A DNA stretch of 64,000 nucleotides from Shimwellia pseudoproteus (lineage in GTDB: Bacteria > Pseudomonadota > Gammaproteobacteria > Enterobacterales > Enterobacteriaceae), in NCBI RefSeq assembly GCF_016415625.1, contig NZ_WBXP01000007.1:1-64000 (forward strand), read 5' to 3'. Under the pieces are notes generated by a model. The model had not been told where the DNA came from and made no database searches. It worked only from the letters and a program-made list of their open reading frames with translations. Of this stretch, positions 38,292 to 47,277 are shown piece by piece; position 1 is the first letter of the stretch; each line of letters starts with the position of its first letter. The translations under genes were made by a program, and so were the position numbers.

Positions 38292-39311
38292 TTACTTTCT
38301 GTGGCGGATACGCGGGTTCACCACGCCGTAAAGCAAATCGACCAGCAGGTTAACGAGGATTATCATCGTCGCCACCAGCAGTACCCCACCCTGCACCACC
38401 GGGTAGTCCCGGCGCTGTAAGGCATCGATTAACCAGCGCCCCAGCCCCGGCCAGGAGAATATTGTCTCCGTCAGGATGGCCCCCGCCAGCAGGGTGCCCA
38501 CCTGCAAGCCGATCACCGTCACCACCGGCAGCATGGCGTTACGTAAGGCATGCACCACAATGACCCGCATCCGGGTTAAGCCTTTGGCCCGGGCGGTACG
38601 GATATAATCCTCGCCCAGCACTTCCAGCATCGCCGAGCGGGTCATACGTACAATCACCGCCAGGGGAATGGTGCCCAGCACCACCGCAGGCAGGATCATA
38701 TGGGCCAGCGCATCGATAAAGTCACCGGGCTCACCCCAGATGGCGGTATCAATCAGCATAAAACCGGTCAGCGGTAATGAATCATCGAGGAATACCGTGT
38801 CGCTGATCCGCCCGGAGACCGGGGTCAGGTTCAATTGCACCGAGACCAGCATGATCAACATCATGCCCCACCAGAAGATAGGCATGGAGTAACCGGTCAG
38901 CGCCAGGCCCACCGCCGTATGATCAAACACGGAGCCGCGTTTCACCGCCGCCAGCACCCCCACGGGGATCCCGACTATCATGGCAAAAATCATCGCGCAG
39001 ACCCCCAGTTCCAGGGTGGCTTTAAAGCGCGGCACAAACTCATCCCACACCGGCAGGCGGCTTTTCAGGGAGAGGCCCAGATCGCCGTGCAGCACGCCAT
39101 TAATATAATGGAGGTATTGCTGCCACATGGGTTTATCCAGCCCCATCTCGGCCAGTAACTGGGCGTGGCGTTCAGGTGAGATACCGCGCTCACCGGCCAT
39201 GATCATCACCGGATCTCCGGGGATCATGTGGACAAACGCGAACGTCAGTAAGGTAATACCGATAAACGTCGGGATGACGAGTCCCAGACGCCGGAGGATG
39301 AACTGCAACAT
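38292..39311 (-). CDS. dppB: Dipeptide ABC transporter permease DppB
   Basis: 339-aa permease (E. coli 339 aa), MLQFILRRLGLVIPTFIGITLL at the N-terminus, and the EAA loop LGEDYIRTARAKGLTRMRVIVVHALRNAMLP. I start at ATG 39311; the longer in-frame extension to 39422 encodes a non-homologous leader within the dppA-dppB gap. Confidence 0.95.
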   Translation of the reverse strand: MLQFILRRLGLVIPTFIGITLLTFAFVHMIPGDPVMIMAGERGISPERHAQLLAEMGLDKPMWQQYLHYINGVLHGDLGLSLKSRLPVWDEFVPRFKATLELGVCAMIFAMIVGIPVGVLAAVKRGSVFDHTAVGLALTGYSMPIFWWGMMLIMLVSVQLNLTPVSGRISDTVFLDDSLPLTGFMLIDTAIWGEPGDFIDALAHMILPAVVLGTIPLAVIVRMTRSAMLEVLGEDYIRTARAKGLTRMRVIVVHALRNAMLPVVTVIGLQVGTLLAGAILTETIFSWPGLGRWLIDALQRRDYPVVQGGVLLVATMIILVNLLVDLLYGVVNPRIRHRK

Positions 39312-39489
39312 ATCCCGGGTTCTCTGTAAAAACTTGCCGGCCCCACTGCCCGGCAAGATGTATTGCTCACCAATCAGACTCCCCGCAGGGAAAGGGCCGC
39401 CGCAGCGGCCATTACCGGTCACACAGCGATGCCGGTCACCGGTGGTCTGGCGTTCTCATCGGGGGCTGATGCCCCCTGTTCCGGGTCTA
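39312..39489 (-). other. dppA-dppB intercistronic region with GC-rich hairpin
   Basis: 178 bp separate dppA from dppB. GGCCGC/GCGGCC (39395-39410, 4-nt loop) and repeated ACCGGT segments (about 39414-39443) can fold. In binding-protein-dependent operons such structures usually protect the upstream binding-protein mRNA and lower downstream expression. The structure is seen, the role inferred. Confidence 0.5.
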
Positions 39490-41097
39490 TTATTCGACTG
39501 AGACATTCTCGAAGTGGTGTTTCCCTAACGGGTCCACCACATAGCCTTTCACCTCTTTACGGACCGGTTCGAACACGGTGGAGTGCGCGATGATCAGTGC
39601 CGGGGCCTGGTCATGCATCATCACCTGAGCCTGTTTATACAGTTCAATACGTTTGTCGTGGTCGGCTTCGGCACGGGCCGGTTGGATAAGATCTTCAAAC
39701 GGCTTGTAGCACCAGCGGGAGTAGTTAGAGCCATCTTTCGCCGCCGCGCAGCTAAACAGGGTAGCGAAGAAGTTATCCGGATCCCCGTTGTCGCCGGTCC
39801 AGCCCATCATCACGGTCTGGTGTTCACCGGCTTTCGCGCGCTTGAGATACTCACCCCACTCATAGGTGACAATCTTGGCCTGGACGCCAATTTTCCCCCA
39901 GTCAGCCTGGATCATTTCCGCCATCCGGCGGGCATTCGGGTTATAGGGACGCTGAACCGGCATCGCCCACAGATCCACGGTAAAGCCTTTATCCATCCCG
40001 GCTTCTTTCAGCAGGGCTTTGGCTTTTTCCGGATCGTAGGTGTAATCCTTCACCGCATCGTTGTAGCCCCACATGGTTGGCGGGATCAGGTTTTTCGCGG
40101 CCTGGCCTGCCCCCTGGTACACCGCTTTAACGATGGCGTCTTTATTGACCGCGTAGGTCAGCGCCTGGCGAACTTTGACGTTATCCAGCGGTTTCTTCTC
40201 GGTATTGAACGACAGGTAGCCGACATTCAGGCCCGGCATCTCCATCAGGTTGATGGATTTATCCTGCTTCATGCGTTCCAGATCTGCCGGGTTCGGGTAC
40301 GGCATCACCTGGCATTCGTTTTTCTGCAATTTGGCGTAGCGCACGGAGGCATCCGGCGTAATAGAGAACACCAGGCGGTCAATCTGTGGCTTGGTTCCCC
40401 AGTAGCCCGGGAAGGCTTTATAGAGAATACGGGAGTCTTTCTGGTACTGCAGCAGCTGGAACGGGCCGGTGCCTATCGGGTCGAGATCGACTTTTTCCGG
40501 GGTACCCGCTTTCAGCATGTTGTCGGCATATTCTTTGGAGAGAATAGAGGCGAAGTCCATGGCCAGGTCAGCAATAAACGGGGATTCCGGGCGGGACAGC
40601 ACAAACTGAACGGTATAATCGTCGACTTTTTTCACACTGGTAATTAAGTCCGACAGGCCCATACCGTCGAAGTATTCATAGCTGCCGCCAGACACTTTAT
40701 GGTACGGGTTTTTATCACTTAGCTGGCGATCAAAGGAGAACACCACGTCATCGGCATTGAAGTCACGGGTCGGTGTAAACTGCTTGCTGTCCTGCCATTT
40801 CACCCCTTTGCGCAGGTGAAAGGTGTAGGTTTTACCGTCGTCGCTGACGTCCCATTTTTCCGCCAGACCGGGGATCACTTCCGTGGTGCCGATTTTGAAC
40901 TCCACCAGACGGTTATAGATAGGTACTGAGCTGGCATCATAGGTGGTGCCAGAGGTAAACAGCTGCGGGTTAAAGCCTTCCGGAGATCCCTCCGAGCAGT
41001 AAACCAGCGTTTTTGCCTGAACGCCGGCAGCAACCGTGAGCGCAACCAGGCTAAGGCCCAATTTAAGCACCCCTGATTTCTTCAAGGAAATTCGCAT
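39490..41097 (-). CDS. dppA: Periplasmic dipeptide-binding protein DppA
   Basis: 535-aa SBP family 5 protein, the same length as E. coli DppA. The signal peptide (about residues 1-28) ends after VQA; mature start [17 protein letters not shown] matches the E. coli mature form. It delivers di/tripeptides and heme to DppBCDF and works in peptide chemotaxis with Tap where Tap exists. First gene of the operon. GGAG precedes the ATG. Confidence 0.96.
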   Translation of the reverse strand: MRISLKKSGVLKLGLSLVALTVAAGVQAKTLVYCSEGSPEGFNPQLFTSGTTYDASSVPIYNRLVEFKIGTTEVIPGLAEKWDVSDDGKTYTFHLRKGVKWQDSKQFTPTRDFNADDVVFSFDRQLSDKNPYHKVSGGSYEYFDGMGLSDLITSVKKVDDYTVQFVLSRPESPFIADLAMDFASILSKEYADNMLKAGTPEKVDLDPIGTGPFQLLQYQKDSRILYKAFPGYWGTKPQIDRLVFSITPDASVRYAKLQKNECQVMPYPNPADLERMKQDKSINLMEMPGLNVGYLSFNTEKKPLDNVKVRQALTYAVNKDAIVKAVYQGAGQAAKNLIPPTMWGYNDAVKDYTYDPEKAKALLKEAGMDKGFTVDLWAMPVQRPYNPNARRMAEMIQADWGKIGVQAKIVTYEWGEYLKRAKAGEHQTVMMGWTGDNGDPDNFFATLFSCAAAKDGSNYSRWCYKPFEDLIQPARAEADHDKRIELYKQAQVMMHDQAPALIIAHSTVFEPVRKEVKGYVVDPLGKHHFENVSVE

Positions 41098-41120
41098 TGT
41101 TGTTCTACTCCGATGTGATA

Positions 41121-41134
41121 GGTGTTGTGTTGCC
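41121..41134 (-). promoter_or_regulatory. Probable GcvB sRNA target in dppA leader
   Basis: On the mRNA sense strand the leader reads GGCAACACAACACC about 25-40 nt before the dppA start. CA-rich CACAACA elements are the pairing sites of the GcvB R1 region, and dppA repression by GcvB is established in E. coli and Salmonella. The element is seen; action here is inferred. Confidence 0.6.
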
Positions 41135-41139
41135 CGCCA

Positions 41140-41681
41140 GACCTTTTTTATTTTTTGCCCGGTCTGTACGGGTGTGCCTGCAAAAGGCCGCGAGAATGGA
41201 GAATCCTTTCAGAAGGGTCAGCATTTTCCAGCAGATACTGTCCATAAATTCCCCTTCTCTTGTAACAATCTGTCAACTGTTCTGCTCACAGTCAATATGG
41301 CTGCCGGGGATTTACAAGGGATTTGCGAGGCGGCAGACAAAGATTAAAAAAACCGCAAACGCCAATTTACAGCACAGAAAATTATGCTGTTGGCGTTAAG
41401 GCAGTGAATAATCCTTATAACCCGCTAAACGGTGGTGATTATATTTCAGCCATTTTATGTAAACTTTTATCCCGAATGGCGAAGATATGAACGATTTATT
41501 TTGTTGCGGGGTTAACTGACAGGGAAAAATGCTGGCGAGTTTCATAAGAAACGGATAAAAAACGGCCGGGGAACATAACAAAATTCAATGGAATAGTTCA
41601 CAAAATAGATAAAATCTGGCCAGCGAGCGCTGTCATCAGGATATTCGCAAATCCGCGGGGAAATCCACGGCGGCAGAAAGC
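41140..41681. other. dppA upstream non-coding region
   Basis: About 540 bp between the dppA leader and the proK terminator. It is AT-rich and should carry the dppA promoter. Short frames on both strands have no family resemblance, no consistent ribosome site and unsuitable codon use. I see no RNA gene that I can name. Confidence 0.5.
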
Positions 41682-41713
41682 AAAAAACCCGCAACACAAG
41701 TGTTGCGGGTTTC
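41682..41713 (-). terminator. Terminator of tRNA-Pro (proK)
   Basis: ACCCGCAACAC and GTGTTGCGGGT form an 11-bp stem with an AA loop; on the minus strand it is followed by a T run. It starts 9 bp past the tRNA 3' end. Confidence 0.92.
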
Positions 41714-41721
41714 TCAGGAAT

Positions 41722-41798
41722 TGGTCGGCGAGAGAGGATTTGAACCTCCGACCCACACGTCCCGAACGTGTTGCGCTACCAGGCTGCGCTACTCGCCG
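41722..41798 (-). tRNA. proK: tRNA-Pro(CGG)
   Basis: 77-nt tRNA with encoded CCA. The acceptor stem CGGCGAG pairs with CTCGCCG; the D-arm has AGCCTGGTAGC; the anticodon stem ACACG-TTCGGGA-CGTGT shows anticodon CGG; the T-arm is GGAGGTTCAAATCCTC. It keeps the E. coli proK position between dppA and eptB. Confidence 0.97.
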
Positions 41799-41875
41799 AA
41801 TGCGGGGCGCATCTTACTGCTACCCCGTATACCCGTCAATCCTTTAATGCAAAAAAATGTTCTGACCGGCTGAAA

Positions 41876-43567
41876 TTAACCCAACGGGTTATTTCTTATC
41901 CGCCGGGAGATGGCACCAGTTGTTATTTTCATTGATACCGCCATCCGGGGAGCTCTATACCCCAGGCAGCCCATGATGGTGTCATACAGCTCTACGTGAC
42001 GGCGCGGTACCTTCATGGCCGCTTCCGCCTGCAGATGGTCCATAGCCTGCCGGTTGCGCGGGTTCTCAAGGTACTTGTCCGACATCCAGACCAGCATCGG
42101 CACCCGGAACTGTTCCGCCGGCGCCAGCTTACGCGGCGTGCCGTGCAGGTGTTCCCCCTCGCTAATCGACTCCCCGTGATCCGCGGCGTAAAACACAATG
42201 GCTTTTTTGTCGCGCACCTGGTCAATCACGCTATCAATAAAGGTATCCACATACAGCACCGAGTTGTCATAGGCGTTGATAAGCTCATCGCGGCTACAAT
42301 TGTCGTCCACCCCGACACACTCCGGCTGCCAGCGGGCAAAGCTGCGCGGATAGCGCTGAGAATACGAAAAGTGCGACCCTTTGGTATGGAAGATATACAG
42401 CTGTTTTCCTTCCGGTTTATCGGCAATCCGGCGTTTCATTTCATCCACCAGCAGCATGTCGTCCACCTGCTTACCCCGGTTAGCCGGTTCCGCGCCGATT
42501 TGTTCGCGGTAGGCGATGTTATCCGCCAGGGTGTTGGAATAGAACCACATCTCGCTCTGCATCGCCGACAGGGTGGACTCAAACCCCAGTTGCTTGAGTA
42601 CGGCAAAAATATTCTGTTCATGCAGCGTACGCTGCGGGTTATCCGATGCGCCGCCTTCGCGCACAAACATACAGCGCAGTGACAACTTGGTGGCGGTATC
42701 ACAGGAGTAGCCCCGGAAGGCGGCGAGGTTTTTCTCCGCGCTCAGTTTCGGGGTGGTATTACGTTCATAGCCCAGTATCCCCATATGGTCCCAGCGGGTC
42801 GTCTCGCCAATGATAAACACCACCCAGGTGTCATCGTCATCCTGGGGGGCCACATAGGTAAATTTCTTCGCCGGGTTCAGCAGCGAGCGGTTATCCGCGG
42901 ACTCATCCACCTGGGCCCAGGCATACAGGCCGAGGGCGGAAATCCAGTTAGACGGCAGATAGGAGTTAGCCACCACACCGCCGTAGCTCGGCAGGTCCAC
43001 CCGGCTCTCTTTCTCATGCTTTTTCTGCACTTTATCCATCATGCGGATCGGCGCCCACACCAGCAGTCCGGCCATCACCACCACCGCAACGCTTTTCAGG
43101 CGCTGGCCCGGGGAGCGTACCTGCCGCAGCAGGGTTTGCTGGCAGTCATTACGCCAAATCATCAACAGCGGAATCAGGCTGACCAGCACCACCCACAGGA
43201 TAAAATGCCAGCCCACCACTTCTTTGGAGAGATCAACATCGGTAGTCATGACCGAGGCAATAATGCCGTAGCCGATTATCACATTCATAAAGGTCATGTA
43301 ATAGCTGGCCGCCACGGAGAACAACACCACCAGAGATGCCAGCACCCGCCAGGTAAAGCGCCCAAACAGCGACAGCAGACGGAATAGAAAGAAGGTCACC
43401 AGGATGGTTGCCATCAGCTCAACGGCGATGGACAGCCCCGGGGAAGAAATATGTCCAGTAACATCATCGAAGCGCCGGAAAAAAACCGCCGCGTTCAGAA
43501 ACAGGCCGATGTAAACCGCCAGCAGAAAGCATAATTTCTGCTGCGTCATCGATTTAATAAATTTCAT
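41876..43567 (-). CDS. eptB: Kdo2-lipid A phosphoethanolamine transferase EptB, C-terminal frameshift
   Basis: 563-aa reading frame: five N-terminal TM helices (to about 185) and a periplasmic sulfatase-fold domain with FIIGETTRWDHMG (nucleophile Thr near 275), LSLRCMFVR, HTKGSHFSYSQRYPRSF and YAADHGESISE metal ligands. It adds phosphoethanolamine to the outer Kdo of LPS; in E. coli it is under sigma-E and the MgrR sRNA. From about residue 537 (after GCLGY) the annotated frame no longer matches the family. Shifting by two bases restores SSPDGGINENNNWCH...KK and a TAA at 41889, giving 558 aa. An AG duplication (CTCT on the plus strand, 41953-41956) explains it. The conserved C-terminal Cys is lost, so activity is uncertain. 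Start at ATG 43567. Confidence 0.88.
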   Translation of the reverse strand: MKFIKSMTQQKLCFLLAVYIGLFLNAAVFFRRFDDVTGHISSPGLSIAVELMATILVTFFLFRLLSLFGRFTWRVLASLVVLFSVAASYYMTFMNVIIGYGIIASVMTTDVDLSKEVVGWHFILWVVLVSLIPLLMIWRNDCQQTLLRQVRSPGQRLKSVAVVVMAGLLVWAPIRMMDKVQKKHEKESRVDLPSYGGVVANSYLPSNWISALGLYAWAQVDESADNRSLLNPAKKFTYVAPQDDDDTWVVFIIGETTRWDHMGILGYERNTTPKLSAEKNLAAFRGYSCDTATKLSLRCMFVREGGASDNPQRTLHEQNIFAVLKQLGFESTLSAMQSEMWFYSNTLADNIAYREQIGAEPANRGKQVDDMLLVDEMKRRIADKPEGKQLYIFHTKGSHFSYSQRYPRSFARWQPECVGVDDNCSRDELINAYDNSVLYVDTFIDSVIDQVRDKKAIVFYAADHGESISEGEHLHGTPRKLAPAEQFRVPMLVWMSDKYLENPRNRQAMDHLQAEAAMKVPRRHVELYDTIMGCLGYRAPRMAVSMKITTGAISRRIRNNPLG

Positions 43568-43780
43568 GCAGTATCCCAATACCAGAAGAAAAGGGGTTGG
43601 TGCTTGTCAATAATCAGACTGCGGGGGGCTACGGTAGTTCGTTTTTGCGATAAATAAAGTTACATTTACCTGGTATTGAAGTTAACTATGCTAAGCGAAT
43701 CACAAAACCGGCAGAAAAGCCATAAATAGGCAGTGTGGCATCAACAGACCGGTACGGCAGCGCCAGGGCCAGAAACAAAA

Positions 43781-43812
43781 AACCGCCTGGGGGTTAGCCA
43801 GGCGGTTAGCAA
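43781..43812 (-). terminator. Terminator of yhjX
   Basis: AACCGCCTGG and CCAGGCGGTT enclose a 7-nt loop; on the minus strand a T run follows. It lies about 70 bp past the yhjX stop codon. Confidence 0.88.
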
Positions 43813-43878
43813 GTGCTCACATTCTTTCACTATGCTTTCACATTGCGCTGTGGCGGATAACGGTTCCGCTCCGGGTCA

Positions 43879-45087
43879 TCAGGCGTGAGAGTGATGCACC
43901 AGATTGTTCGCCGCCTGGGGGCGACGGATGGCGGTGGAGAACGCCAGGGAGATAATCAGCAGCGCCAGGATAACCAGGAAGGTCACGTGGAAGCCACCAA
44001 ACAGCGACGCGATAATCGACCCACAGATACTGCCGATACCGAAGCCCAGATAAATCACCCCGTAGTTTTTCGCCAGGTTGTTCAGACCAAAGAAATCGCT
44101 GACCAGTGACGGGTAAACCGTGATAGTGCCGCCGAAGTTAAAAGCCACACAACCGATCGCCGCGAAGAAGGTCCAGGCATTCAGCGGGGCAAACAGCAGG
44201 GCCGCCATCCCGACCAGGCAAATAATCTGGCCGATGGTAATCACCCGGATACGGGCCATTTTATCGGACAGGATACCCAGCACCAGACGCCCGCCGAGGT
44301 TAGCAATCGAGATAACCGTCACCGCATTGGCCGCCGTCGCCACATCCAGATGCGCCATACTCTGGGCAATATCTTTGGCCACACCGATAACATACAGGCC
44401 GCTCATGCAGGCGGTCAGGAACATTACCGCCAGCATCCAGTACTGCGGTTTACGCATTGACTCTGCCAGGGTGTAGTCTTTCGCTTCGCCACCGTTCGCC
44501 GCCGTAACCTGTTGCAGCGGCGCGTCTTTCATCAGGAAAGCACCGACAATAATCATCACCGCCACCATGCCACCCCAAATCACAAAGGTGTGTTCCAGGC
44601 CATAAGTGCCCAGCAGGTGGCTATCAATAAATTTAAAGCCCAGGCTGCCCAGCCCGTAAGACCCAATGGCAAACGCAGAAATCAGCCCTTTACGTTCCGG
44701 GAACCATTTCACGCAGTTAGACAGGGTAAGCAGGTAGCCCGCGCCATCGGCGATGCCCACCAGCACCCCGGCACTCAGCCACAACATCATCAGGTTATTG
44801 GCATGGGCGGTAAGGTACAGCCCCAGCCCCAGCAGCACGCCAGAGGCGATGGTCACGTTACGCACCCCGAAGCGTTCCTGCAATTTACCGGCCACCGAGG
44901 ACGAGAGCGCCAGGCCAAGGCTTAAAATACCGAACGAGAACGCCACCTGGCTAACAGGCTCGCCCAGTTTCTCAGACAGTGCACCGTTGAACAGGCTCCA
45001 GGTATAGACCGAGCCCAGCGCAAATTGCGTAATGATGGTGCCCAGCAGGGTTAACCAGCGGGTATGGTTGTAAGAGGGTGTATTCAT
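43879..45087 (-). CDS. yhjX: Pyruvate-responsive MFS transporter YhjX
   Basis: 402-aa 12-TM MFS protein (OFA/oxalate:formate antiporter group), the same length as E. coli YhjX and very similar (QFALGSVYTWSLFNGALSEKL, DGAGYLLTLSNCVKWFPERKGLISAFAIGSYGLGSLGFKF, FNFGGTITVYPSLVSDFFGLNNLAKNYGVIYLGFG). E. coli YhjX takes part in pyruvate transport and is the main target of the YpdA/YpdB two-component system; the matching YpdB box is upstream. I use ATG 45087 (MNTPSYNHTR), which has AGGTGG before it; the longer frame to 45108 is not conserved. Confidence 0.93.
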   Translation of the reverse strand: MNTPSYNHTRWLTLLGTIITQFALGSVYTWSLFNGALSEKLGEPVSQVAFSFGILSLGLALSSSVAGKLQERFGVRNVTIASGVLLGLGLYLTAHANNLMMLWLSAGVLVGIADGAGYLLTLSNCVKWFPERKGLISAFAIGSYGLGSLGFKFIDSHLLGTYGLEHTFVIWGGMVAVMIIVGAFLMKDAPLQQVTAANGGEAKDYTLAESMRKPQYWMLAVMFLTACMSGLYVIGVAKDIAQSMAHLDVATAANAVTVISIANLGGRLVLGILSDKMARIRVITIGQIICLVGMAALLFAPLNAWTFFAAIGCVAFNFGGTITVYPSLVSDFFGLNNLAKNYGVIYLGFGIGSICGSIIASLFGGFHVTFLVILALLIISLAFSTAIRRPQAANNLVHHSHA

Positions 45088-45170
45088 GGCAGCCACCTGG
45101 GTTAGCAAAATCGGAAATATCGTCTGCCGGTGAGCTTACCGGATGGCATTTTGTTCCAGGAGAAAACGGC

Positions 45171-45201
45171 ATGAAATGCCGGAGAGACGGAATGAAATGC
45201 A
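45171..45201 (-). promoter_or_regulatory. YpdB binding box upstream of yhjX
   Basis: On the yhjX sense strand two direct repeats TGCATTTCAT and GGCATTTCAT are separated by exactly 11 bp. This is the published E. coli YpdB motif (GGCATTTCAT-N11-GGCATTTCAT) with one changed base. It lies 84-114 bp upstream of yhjX. A partial third copy (ATGAAATag on the plus strand) is at 45232-45239. Confidence 0.85.
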
Positions 45202-45435
45202 CCTCAGGCGGAATGAATGGCGTAGCCTGCCATGAAATAGATAAAAAGTGAGTGCGTACTATCGCTGGATACAGCGCGGGCGCTGTATCGCATTTTTAAA
45301 TTGAATGATGTGATCAGGTTAACACTTCGCGGATAACACGCTACAGAGGCGCGCGTCAGCAGGGCCGCCGGAAACCTCGCGCCTGCCCCCGGCCTGTGGT
45401 CGGTGGAGGCATGATGTTAGTGAAGACTTACCCCC
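45202..45435. other. yhjX-yhjY intergenic remainder
   Basis: Non-coding stretch with the third partial YpdB half-site (45232-45239) and GC-rich sequence near 45355-45400. No further gene or terminator could be supported. Confidence 0.4.
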
Positions 45436-46143
45436 TCAGAAACTCGCGCTAACCCCGAGGTTATACATATACCCATCGCCATAGGTGGTGCCATCACTCT
45501 GTGACAGTGAGGCCCAGGCCGCCACATTATGGTAGAGGGACATATCCGCCCCGAGGGCAATATCCTTCCAGCTGCTCTCCTGGCCAGACGCGGTTACCGT
45601 GCTCATCCCGGGCTGCGCCCGCCAGACATTCTCACCATACTGGTGGTTATAACTGATTTTTGCCCAGGACTTGATAGCCCCGAGAGGGTAATTCACCCGC
45701 CAGCCCACGGTACTGATGCTGGCCCGCTGGAGCGGATCGATAACCACCCCGGTGGCGCTGCTGAGGTCGTCCCAGTTCTGGCTGCTATTGTCCCGCTGCA
45801 GGCTCACCACCGGCCCGGTGGTCACCGTGCCATAGAGTGGAATATTCCACCCCACCCCCATGGTGGTTGTCTCCTGGGCCACAATGGCACTGCTGCCGCC
45901 AAGGAATAACCCCGCGGCGCCGGGGTCCGTGGCGGACGCATTCAGGCGTTTCGCCAGAATATCGTTATAGTTTGGCTGGTGGTCACTGTCCCAGGTATAC
46001 CGGGCCTGGGTATTGCCAGCACTGTCCTCTCCCCGGTACTCCTGGGGCCAGGCAAACAACGGATGTGAAACGGGTAAACACAACGACACCACTGCCATAC
46101 GCCAGATAATATGGCGTACACTGCTTATTTTTATAATCGTCAT
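45436..46143 (-). CDS. yhjY: YhjY-like outer-membrane beta-barrel protein
   Basis: 235-aa secreted protein: N-terminal hydrophobic signal (about residues 1-31), then beta-strand-rich sequence with alternating polar and aromatic residues (WRVNYPLGAIKSWAKISYNHQYGE, GYMYNLGVSASF) and a terminal Phe, the outer-membrane insertion signal. This fits the autotransporter-like barrel of E. coli YhjY, which has the same position between yhjX and tag. Function is unknown. The start at ATG 46143 is supported by CGGAG; an in-frame upstream start at 46194 is unlikely. The name rests on position and architecture. Confidence 0.65.
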   Translation of the reverse strand: MTIIKISSVRHIIWRMAVVSLCLPVSHPLFAWPQEYRGEDSAGNTQARYTWDSDHQPNYNDILAKRLNASATDPGAAGLFLGGSSAIVAQETTTMGVGWNIPLYGTVTTGPVVSLQRDNSSQNWDDLSSATGVVIDPLQRASISTVGWRVNYPLGAIKSWAKISYNHQYGENVWRAQPGMSTVTASGQESSWKDIALGADMSLYHNVAAWASLSQSDGTTYGDGYMYNLGVSASF

Positions 46144-46285
46144 TAATACGACTCCGAAAAAGAGCCGGATAGGGCACAGGCTGTGCATTATCAACGCGCT
46201 ATGATTTAACTATTATCGCAAAACGTATTACGTCAAGCTGCCAGCCAGATCGATTTTTACTCATTTACCTGTTACGGGACATACT

Positions 46286-46849
46286 ATGCAACGATGCGGT
46301 TGGGTCACTCAGGATCCGCTCTACCTTGATTACCACGACAACGAATGGGGGATCCCGGAGAAGCGCAGCCAGCGGCTCTTTGAAATGCTGTGTCTGGAAG
46401 GGCAACAAGCGGGGTTATCCTGGATAACCGTGCTTAAAAAACGCGACAATTATCGCCGTCTGTTCCATCAGTTTGATCCGGTTGCCGTGGCGGCGATGAC
46501 CGACGACGATGTCGAGCGGCTCTGCCAGGATGCCAGTATTATTCGCCACCGGGGCAAGATTAACGCCATCATTGGTAATGCCCGGGCCTGGCTGGCAATG
46601 GAAGCCGCCGGGGAGCCGTTCAGCGACTTTATCTGGGGGTTTGTCGACCACCAGCCCCAGGATAATCAGCGGGCCAGCCTGGCAGAGATTCCGGCAGCCA
46701 CCCCGGCTTCCGATGCGCTCTCTAAGGCGTTAAAAAAACGCGGCTTTAAATTTGTCGGTTCCACCATCTGCTATGCCTTTATGCAGGCCTGTGGTCTGGT
46801 GAATGATCACGTCACCGACTGCTTTTGCTACCATAAGGCGGAAAAATGA
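46286..46849 (+). CDS. tag: DNA-3-methyladenine glycosylase I
   Basis: 187-aa HhH-family zinc glycosylase, as in E. coli (187 aa), that excises 3-methyladenine. The Zn ligands are visible: Cys4 and His17 (MQRCGWV, YLDYHDNEWG) and the C-terminal VNDHVTDCFCYH. LCLEGQQAGLSWITVLKKR and IRHRGKINAIIGNARA match the DNA and base pocket. Constitutive in E. coli, unlike AlkA. It overlaps yiaC by 4 bp (ATGA). Confidence 0.95.
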   Translation: MQRCGWVTQDPLYLDYHDNEWGIPEKRSQRLFEMLCLEGQQAGLSWITVLKKRDNYRRLFHQFDPVAVAAMTDDDVERLCQDASIIRHRGKINAIIGNARAWLAMEAAGEPFSDFIWGFVDHQPQDNQRASLAEIPAATPASDALSKALKKRGFKFVGSTICYAFMQACGLVNDHVTDCFCYHKAEK

Positions 46850-47277
46850 TCCGCCGGTTTCACCCGGCGGAAATGGAAAGCCTGCTGGCCCTGTGGCTGG
46901 AGAGTACCACCCTCGCCCACCCGTTTATTGCCCCGTCCTACTGGCAAGAGAGCCTGGATATGGTGCGCAATATTTACCTGCCCCATGCCCGGACCTGGGT
47001 ATCGGCCGGGCCGTCGGCCCTTGAGGGGTTTATCAGCGTGCTGGACCAGCAATTTGTCGGCGCGCTGTTTGTGGCCCCGGGCCAGACCGGCAAAGGCATT
47101 GGCCGCGCTCTGATGCAGCACGTCCAGCAGCGCTTCCCCCTGCTGAGCCTGGAAGTCTACCAGCGCAACCACCGGGCGGTGGCCTTCTACCGCGCCCGGG
47201 GCTTTCATATTGAAGACTGCGCCTGGCAGGAAGAGACCCGCCTGCCCACCTGGATCATGAGCTGGCAGGGGGCGTAA
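46846..47277 (+). CDS. yiaC: GNAT N-acetyltransferase YiaC
   Basis: 143-aa GNAT protein with acetyl-CoA motif [15 protein letters not shown] (about residues 86-100) and the family C-terminal [19 protein letters not shown]. coli YiaC has lysine acetyltransferase activity on proteins. It is coupled to tag and overlaps the convergent bisC by 23 bp at the stop codons. Confidence 0.9.
   Translation: MIRRFHPAEMESLLALWLESTTLAHPFIAPSYWQESLDMVRNIYLPHARTWVSAGPSALEGFISVLDQQFVGALFVAPGQTGKGIGRALMQHVQQRFPLLSLEVYQRNHRAVAFYRARGFHIEDCAWQEETRLPTWIMSWQGA

Noticed and set aside
39583..40647. A 354-aa open frame on the plus strand
   Set aside because: It lies antisense to dppA, whose identity is certain; it has no family resemblance and arises from GC-rich codon use.
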